DNA of 64,000 nucleotides from Pontederia crassipes (lineage: Eukaryota; Streptophyta; Magnoliopsida; Commelinales; Pontederiaceae): contig CM060188.1 of assembly GCA_030549335.1 (NCBI GenBank), positions 18,169,501-18,233,500 of the forward strand. The letters are read 5' to 3'. Positions within the stretch are counted from its first letter, which is position 1. The number at the start of each line of letters is the position of its first letter. Below the pieces are notes generated by a model. It saw only the letters and a program-made list of their open reading frames with translations. It had not been told where the DNA came from and searched no databases. Positions 58,885-64,000 of the stretch are shown piece by piece. A program made the translations under genes and the position numbers.

Positions 58885-60165
58885 CTGTTTCTGGTCAAGG
58901 ATGACTTTTTCTTGCCGATCCGGGCCACCATGTTCACGTCCACCAAAGTGGAGGTTTTATTTTAATGTTAAACGGGCTCTCAATTTTAATTTCTAGGGTG
59001 CTTAATATTTATTAGGAGTGAAAAGTAGCCCGGTCCAATCGGTTTTAAGGTTCACAAAAATCATTCGTTATTTTTTTAATATCCTATAATTATTTTAAGA
59101 AAATTAAAAATCACGCTGAGATTTTAAAAAATAATAATTTTTTCAAGACCCTATTTAGTGTAATTATATTTAAAAATATATACAGCAACTTAAAATTAGC
59201 ATAAGCATTTTTATTGTATGATTAAATATAAAATATACTACTAAAATGTTTAAGTTATCCATTAAAGTTTGATAGTGTCATAAAAATTTGTTATATCTAT
59301 AATAAAAAGATTGATGATTTATGAATCTATATATATATAATTCTGAGACCTCAGATGCTTTCTCCTTCCTTCTTTGTTATTTATCTTTTTCTTGGTTTTT
59401 TTAATTAATTTATATTTATTTATTTTAACCACATATATTTGTATAACCTCCCACAACCTTATGTTAACCACCTATATCTATATAACCTCCCACGACCTCA
59501 TGTTAATTACTCCACTATCACACTAATTATAATAATTATTCTATTGTAACTCCCTCCACAACCTCATCCTAACTCCTCTTTGCTATTTATCTTTTTCTTG
59601 GTTTTTTTAATTTATTTATATTTATTTATTCTAACCACCTATATCTGTATAACCTCCCACAACCTGATGTTAACCGCCTATATCTATATAACCTCCCACA
59701 ACCTCATGTTAATTACTCCACTATCACACTAACTATAATAATTATTCTATTTTAACTCTCTCTCCACGACCTCATCTTAACCCCCCATAATTAAAATTTA
59801 AAATCATATTATTATCTTCTTCTATCTCTTTCCTCGCCACCTTCTTCTCTTTTAACTCCCTCCACGACCTTATATTAACTCCCCCATTATCTTCTATTAT
59901 AGCTTCATTAACCTGATGAGAATTTTCCCATGATCTTCTATTATATTTTTCATAATAAATAATAAATTTGGTAACTCCCACACATACTAATGTTAACTAC
60001 CCTACTACTCGGTGGTAATAACCAATTTCATTTATAGACCTTTAACTTATTTCTTCCACACAATACATTCATTATATTTAAAATCATACTCTCTTCAAAT
60101 TTATTCTCTGACATTTTCCTCTCTTCAAATTTATTCTCTAGCCTTTTCATATCAAAATAGATTAC
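58885..60165. other. Upstream of NTAQ1; AT-rich, with a 206-bp tandem duplication
   Basis: After the NTAQ1 5' end the DNA turns AT-rich. 59,376-59,787 holds two adjacent copies of a 206-bp unit (TTATCTTTTTCTTGG at 59,381 and 59,587; CTATATAACCTCCCAC follows in both). This may be the leader of the RPA-like element whose first exon is at 60,166. TCTATATATATATAATTC near 59,326 could be a Helitron-like 5' end. Confidence 0.5.
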
Positions 60166-60300
60166 CCACTACTTAGTGATATTAGCAATGTTAAAAATGA
60201 TTGGCCAGTTACCATTAGGATTTGTAGAATTTGGGAAGCAAAAAAGTTGAAAAAAGATGAAGAGCTAATAAGTTTAGATATGATTTTAGTTGATGAGAAG
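60166..60300 (+). pseudogene. RPA1-like first exon, isolated
   Basis: 45 codons: PLLSDISNVKNDWPVTIRIC, RIWEAKKLKKDEELISLDMI, LVDEK, then GTTATT as donor. Same domain as the first exon at 21,159 (ISIEMILQDEK there). No other RPA exon follows, because a Helitron terminus begins 91 bp downstream. Confidence 0.7.
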
Positions 60301-60390
60301 GTTATTTCTTACTCCATTTTTATTTATCATATATATATTTTATTTGTTTATTACTAACATAGTTTCTTTTTCATTCTTATTACAGAAAAA

Positions 60391-61453
60391 CTAGTGTAAC
60401 ACCCGTGCGATGCACGGGACATACAAAATTTATTATATAAAAATTTTAAAATTTATATTAATCGTAAAAAAAATATGCAACTATAAACAAATAAAGCATA
60501 ATAAATAATGAAAAAATAAATGTGCATAAAAGTAATTACCAAATAGTTCCTTTTCATCAATATTTATTTTCTTAAGTGTCCATAAGCACGTAATTCAAAG
60601 ATATTCATGTAAAAATTTGAATATTCTATTTTTATGACAATGATCTTTTGCATGAAAGTTAGTTTCAATTTATATGTTTTTATATTTCAAATACAAAAGA
60701 TTTTATCTTAAAATAAAATTCATCGCATACAATCCTAATTCATTAATATTTGATTTGAATAAACGAATTATTGAACGTGACCTCCCTGCAAAATGAAAAT
60801 AGTGTAAAAATGTATAGATTTTAAAAATGCAATTATTTATTTTTTTATATAATAACATATTTCTTTTTATACACACACATTGTGTATATAAAAAATATAT
60901 ATTCTCGAGAGAGCATGCACACATGTATAATTTGTGTTTTTTTTTGCATTATGCACCGGTGCAACTTCTCCATCACCATATATATAGTTACAAATGTAGA
61001 GAATATAAAAAATAATATTAATTAAATTAGCAACTACTTGATAATAAAATTTTATAAATATTACACTATATCTTATTTACAATATATTATTTTTAGGATA
61101 TATAAGTAATGTGTATTATTTAACCCATTTAAATAATATAATTAAAAAAAATTAAATGATACATGGCTTATTGAGAGAGCCATATGTGACAACTTCTAAT
61201 TCTGCTTAGACATATAAATATATAGACAAATGGATGTATAAGATGTAGATACATATTGTCATAATAATATATTTAAAATTTTTATGATATTTATACTAAT
61301 CATCAATAAATATTGCCGTTTAGAGTAGGAGATGGACGTCTTTGACTCAAAATTCATATCATAGCATATTTTTTAAATATTTCATTATATATGAGTTATA
61401 ATATTTTAATATTTTTATTGGACGAAGAGAAATTATACATAAGTATATTTTTA
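60391..61453 (-). mobile_element. Helitron 3' terminus on the minus strand
   Basis: The minus strand ends CCCGTGCATCGCACGGG (a perfect hairpin with 7-bp arms), TGTTACA, CTAG, then T from the flank. This is the clearest Helitron 3' end in the window. The element runs toward higher coordinates. Its 5' end is not recognised and may have been cut by the duplication joint at 61,453/61,454. Confidence 0.65.
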
Positions 61454-64000
61454 CTCTTTTTCAGTTGCCGAGTATCTCGACAGGCTTGGTCCAGGACGAG
61501 CAGCATGGGCGGCATTCCCTTGTCGCCAGATGATTTATGGCGTTCTATGAGGGATCGGCGTAGACAGAGCCTGGATTGGAGACCTTCGATGGCGTCCTTT
61601 CTGGCCGGTGCCTGGGCCATTTGGCTTCGCAACCGTGTCATTTTTTGTGGGGAGAGATGTCAGGTGGATAAGATTGTACATCACATGTTTTCTCTTCTTC
61701 GGAATTGGGGGATTTTACTAGCATCTTTTTGTCTTGGAGAGCTTCGCTCTCTGCTGGAGAGCTTCGCTCTTGTACATGATGTTTTCTCCTTGATGATATA
61801 TATACATGGATGACAACCAAACTGGTGGTAATCCTTTCCCTTCTCAAAAAAAATTATTTTCCAATAATATGATAACTGTGAAATTGAACTATGTAGCTAA
61901 CAGTTAGATTGTTTTTCAGTAAAAAAAGAACTCATATCATTTTCCTGTAGAAAAAAAAAACAGCTAGATTCAATTTCCAAAGAAACAGTTAGTTTCCAGC
62001 TCCAAATGGCAAAAGATAACCTCGAACTAGAGCGAGCATAATAAACATGTTTGATAATAACTTGCAGATATCTTTAAAAAGATAAAATGCCTTTCAAAAA
62101 TGTAAAAAAATGTTTTTTGTGCATGCAAATGGAAAAGGTAAAACCTCAATAATGTTAGCATGAAATACAATTTTCATAGATGGTGATGATGACTTCATCG
62201 TGTTATAGTACAACTTTGCGAGCGCCTCTTTTTAGAGATTTTAAGAAAACTTTTTTTAAGGGAACTTTGAGAAAGTTAAAAAGAGACGGTAGAATCTTAC
62301 CATTTTCTCCTCATTAGATATGAAGACAACAAAAAGATCAACAGCCTTTGTATCAGCAATCCCGATCTCACAAAGCTTCTTACACAGGAAGTATACATTC
62401 TCCTCACTATCAAAACATACCTACTTAGGGTCATTGGTTGAATTATTGTCTTTTACAAGATAAAAAAGGCAGCAAACAGCTCCATTTCATTCAAATCAAT
62501 ATACAGATGTTTGGGGTTCTCAAGCTTGCTGAATAATGTGAAAAGAGAGCCTTGGATGTAAAGAGGATGAATTATTCTTTATGCATGAACACAAAATGTG
62601 AATTCTAAATGTAATAAACAGACAAAATTTCTTCAAACAGATTTCTGCCAATAGATTATTTTAAAGCATCCAGAAAAATGTTCAAACCAAACCTAATTTA
62701 CACATTTTTTATATATCATAAACTTTAGAACATGTCCACAATACAAGTGAATATCTTTTTGAGAAAGAAGTATGGTGAAAATATGGATATTTTGGATACA
62801 AAAGGAAAGAGAATTTGGAATTCGGTTGAGGTCAAGGAAAAGTTAACGTTTTAAGATTGCTTATAGAATTCACCAAAACATAAAAATAGATGACTAATAC
62901 AGAAATTTCAAATTATGTGAACATGAAAAAAGGAGAGGAAGGTACATATAGTTTATTTTCAATTGAGAACATGAAGAAGATTTCGTTTATAGTGCTACAT
63001 GTTAAATAAAAAACGAAAAGCAATACTATGTAGTACACTTTTTTATCCAATATGCAGTGTACTTACTCAATTACTTGTAGGCATTCGTAGCCAACCTAAA
63101 ATATTATGGGATTATAGCAGCTTTGAGCTGACAAAAATCTATCTATTAAATAGGCCCGTTTTTTTGTATAACATAGTTTAGTCACAAGAATGCCAAGAAT
63201 AAGAAAAGCCATAAAAAGAACAGATTGTGTGCAATTCTTGATCGGTCTAGAAAAATATGTGTCCCAACCAAGCAATGCTCAAAATTATCCTTTCCTAATT
63301 GTAATCCGTCCAACCAAGATGGCGCAAAGGGTGTTTATTAACACGCAAACTACATACGCCACTAGAATGAATAGTTTTGAATCCAAATTCCACCCTTCTG
63401 AAGGACGGGGGAAAAGGGGATAAAATGCGAATAGGAATGGCATCATGTACTAAAGAATGAATGAGAGATTTTTATTCTTTGGCAATTTACATCAAACGAA
63501 AAATTCGCACACGTGTTTCTTTTTAACTCCTCGTCCAACTCGGAAACTAGAAATAACTGTGTAATCTTTATCCTGCCGACGGTATTCAGAATCCTAACTT
63601 GAGCCACGTTCCACACTACCAAAATGCGTCACGCTCAAGCAATCATTTTTTTTTAAATGTAGATTTCAAAGGACGCCCAAAAATTAAGAGCTGCTCTTCT
63701 TCACCTAGTTGGTGTATATTTCTGCACTTACCAGTAGAAAGGAGTGTGGGTGAACGTCGAGGCATCGACGACGACTGGATGGTGGGACAAGGTCGACCGG
63801 GCAAGCAGCATCGTATGCAGGTTGCCACTGTCACTGCTGCCTCCGTCGCCGTCGCCGTCGCCGTCGCCTAGTTGACGTTCGTGAAGAGCTGCATCGCGGC
63901 CGATGGAGACGTCGCTGTCGCAGGCGGACATCGCAGGCAGGGCGGGGGGCACTTGGGGGGATTACTGCCAGTGGGGGAGCTTTCCGATTCCCGCTGAGCG
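61454..64000. repeat. Large direct duplication, copy 2 (runs off the window)
   Basis: Copy of 56,278-58,884. It starts abruptly in the LINE ORF2 sequence (61,454-61,859 is the LINE 3' end) and continues through NTAQ1 intron 2, exons 2 and 1 to the last base given. It differs by lacking three 20-bp repeat units. Confidence 0.97.
62301..63931 (-). pseudogene. NTAQ1: Second copy of NTAQ1 exons 1 and 2
   Basis: Exon 1 at 63,732-63,931 and exon 2 at 62,301-62,406 repeat those at 58.7 and 57.2 kb without visible change, splice sites included. No exons 3-6 follow before the first copy, so on its own this is a partial gene carrying the catalytic Cys but not His or Asp. It could act as an alternative distal promoter and first exons if transcription ran on. 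Confidence 0.85.

Noticed and set aside
59376..59787. Simple satellite array
   Set aside because: Only two copies of a 206-bp unit, therefore a local duplication and not a satellite.
1..64000. Bacterial-type systems, CRISPR arrays, operons
   Set aside because: The DNA is clearly plant nuclear: spliced genes, SINEs, LINEs, Helitrons, plastid inserts. The short tandem arrays seen have no spacer-repeat structure.
1..64000. tRNA genes
   Set aside because: No convincing cloverleaf with intact A and B boxes was noticed. SINE heads resemble tRNA-derived promoters but are not tRNAs. A tRNA scan would be needed.

Overview
This is eukaryotic nuclear DNA from a flowering plant. Genes have GT-AG introns, decayed plastid DNA is inserted in the chromosome, and most of the window is transposable elements. 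One single-exon kinase gene is extremely GC-rich at its 5' end over an AT-rich background, a pattern typical of monocots (commelinids especially). I cannot name the species.

Layout. 1-9.6 kb: AT-rich pile of head-to-tail Helitrons. 10-14.6 kb: decayed DNA transposon material, with a PIF/Harbinger transposase relic and a broken GRF zinc-finger exon. 15.7-19.6 kb (minus): C-type lectin receptor-like kinase gene. 20.5-24.2 kb: Helitron-type 5' sequence followed by a broken multi-exon RPA1-like gene. 25.7-27.1 kb: a copia-like LTR. 31.3-33.3 kb (plus): intact single-exon receptor-like cytoplasmic kinase. 36.8 kb: full-length SINE. 38.4-58.8 kb (minus): NTAQ1, the N-terminal glutamine amidohydrolase of the N-degron pathway, in six exons. 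Its second intron is about 15.7 kb and holds a LINE 3' end, a scrambled plastid insertion (rrn23, ycf2, rps7, rpl23, ndhF pieces), a copia pol fragment, an LTR, two larger LINEs, and two clean exons of an endo-beta-mannosidase gene on the opposite strand. 56.3-64 kb: the LINE 3' end plus NTAQ1 exons 2 and 1 are present a second time from 61,454 to the window end; the block between the copies has a second RPA-like exon and a Helitron terminus.

The three recognisable host genes are functionally unrelated: a surface lectin-type (pseudo)kinase, a cytoplasmic kinase and a protein-turnover enzyme. The strongest biological story is NTAQ1. Its reading frame is complete and every exon phase fits, yet the catalytic Cys, His and Asp lie on three exons separated by a transposon-filled intron. 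A SINE has landed exactly on one of its splice donors and duplicated that donor. The promoter-exon 1-exon 2 end of the gene is duplicated.

Limits: all homology calls are by eye from remembered family motifs. Exon borders are inferred from splice consensus and phase. Helitron and LTR ends are inferred from terminal signatures. No alignment or database search was run.
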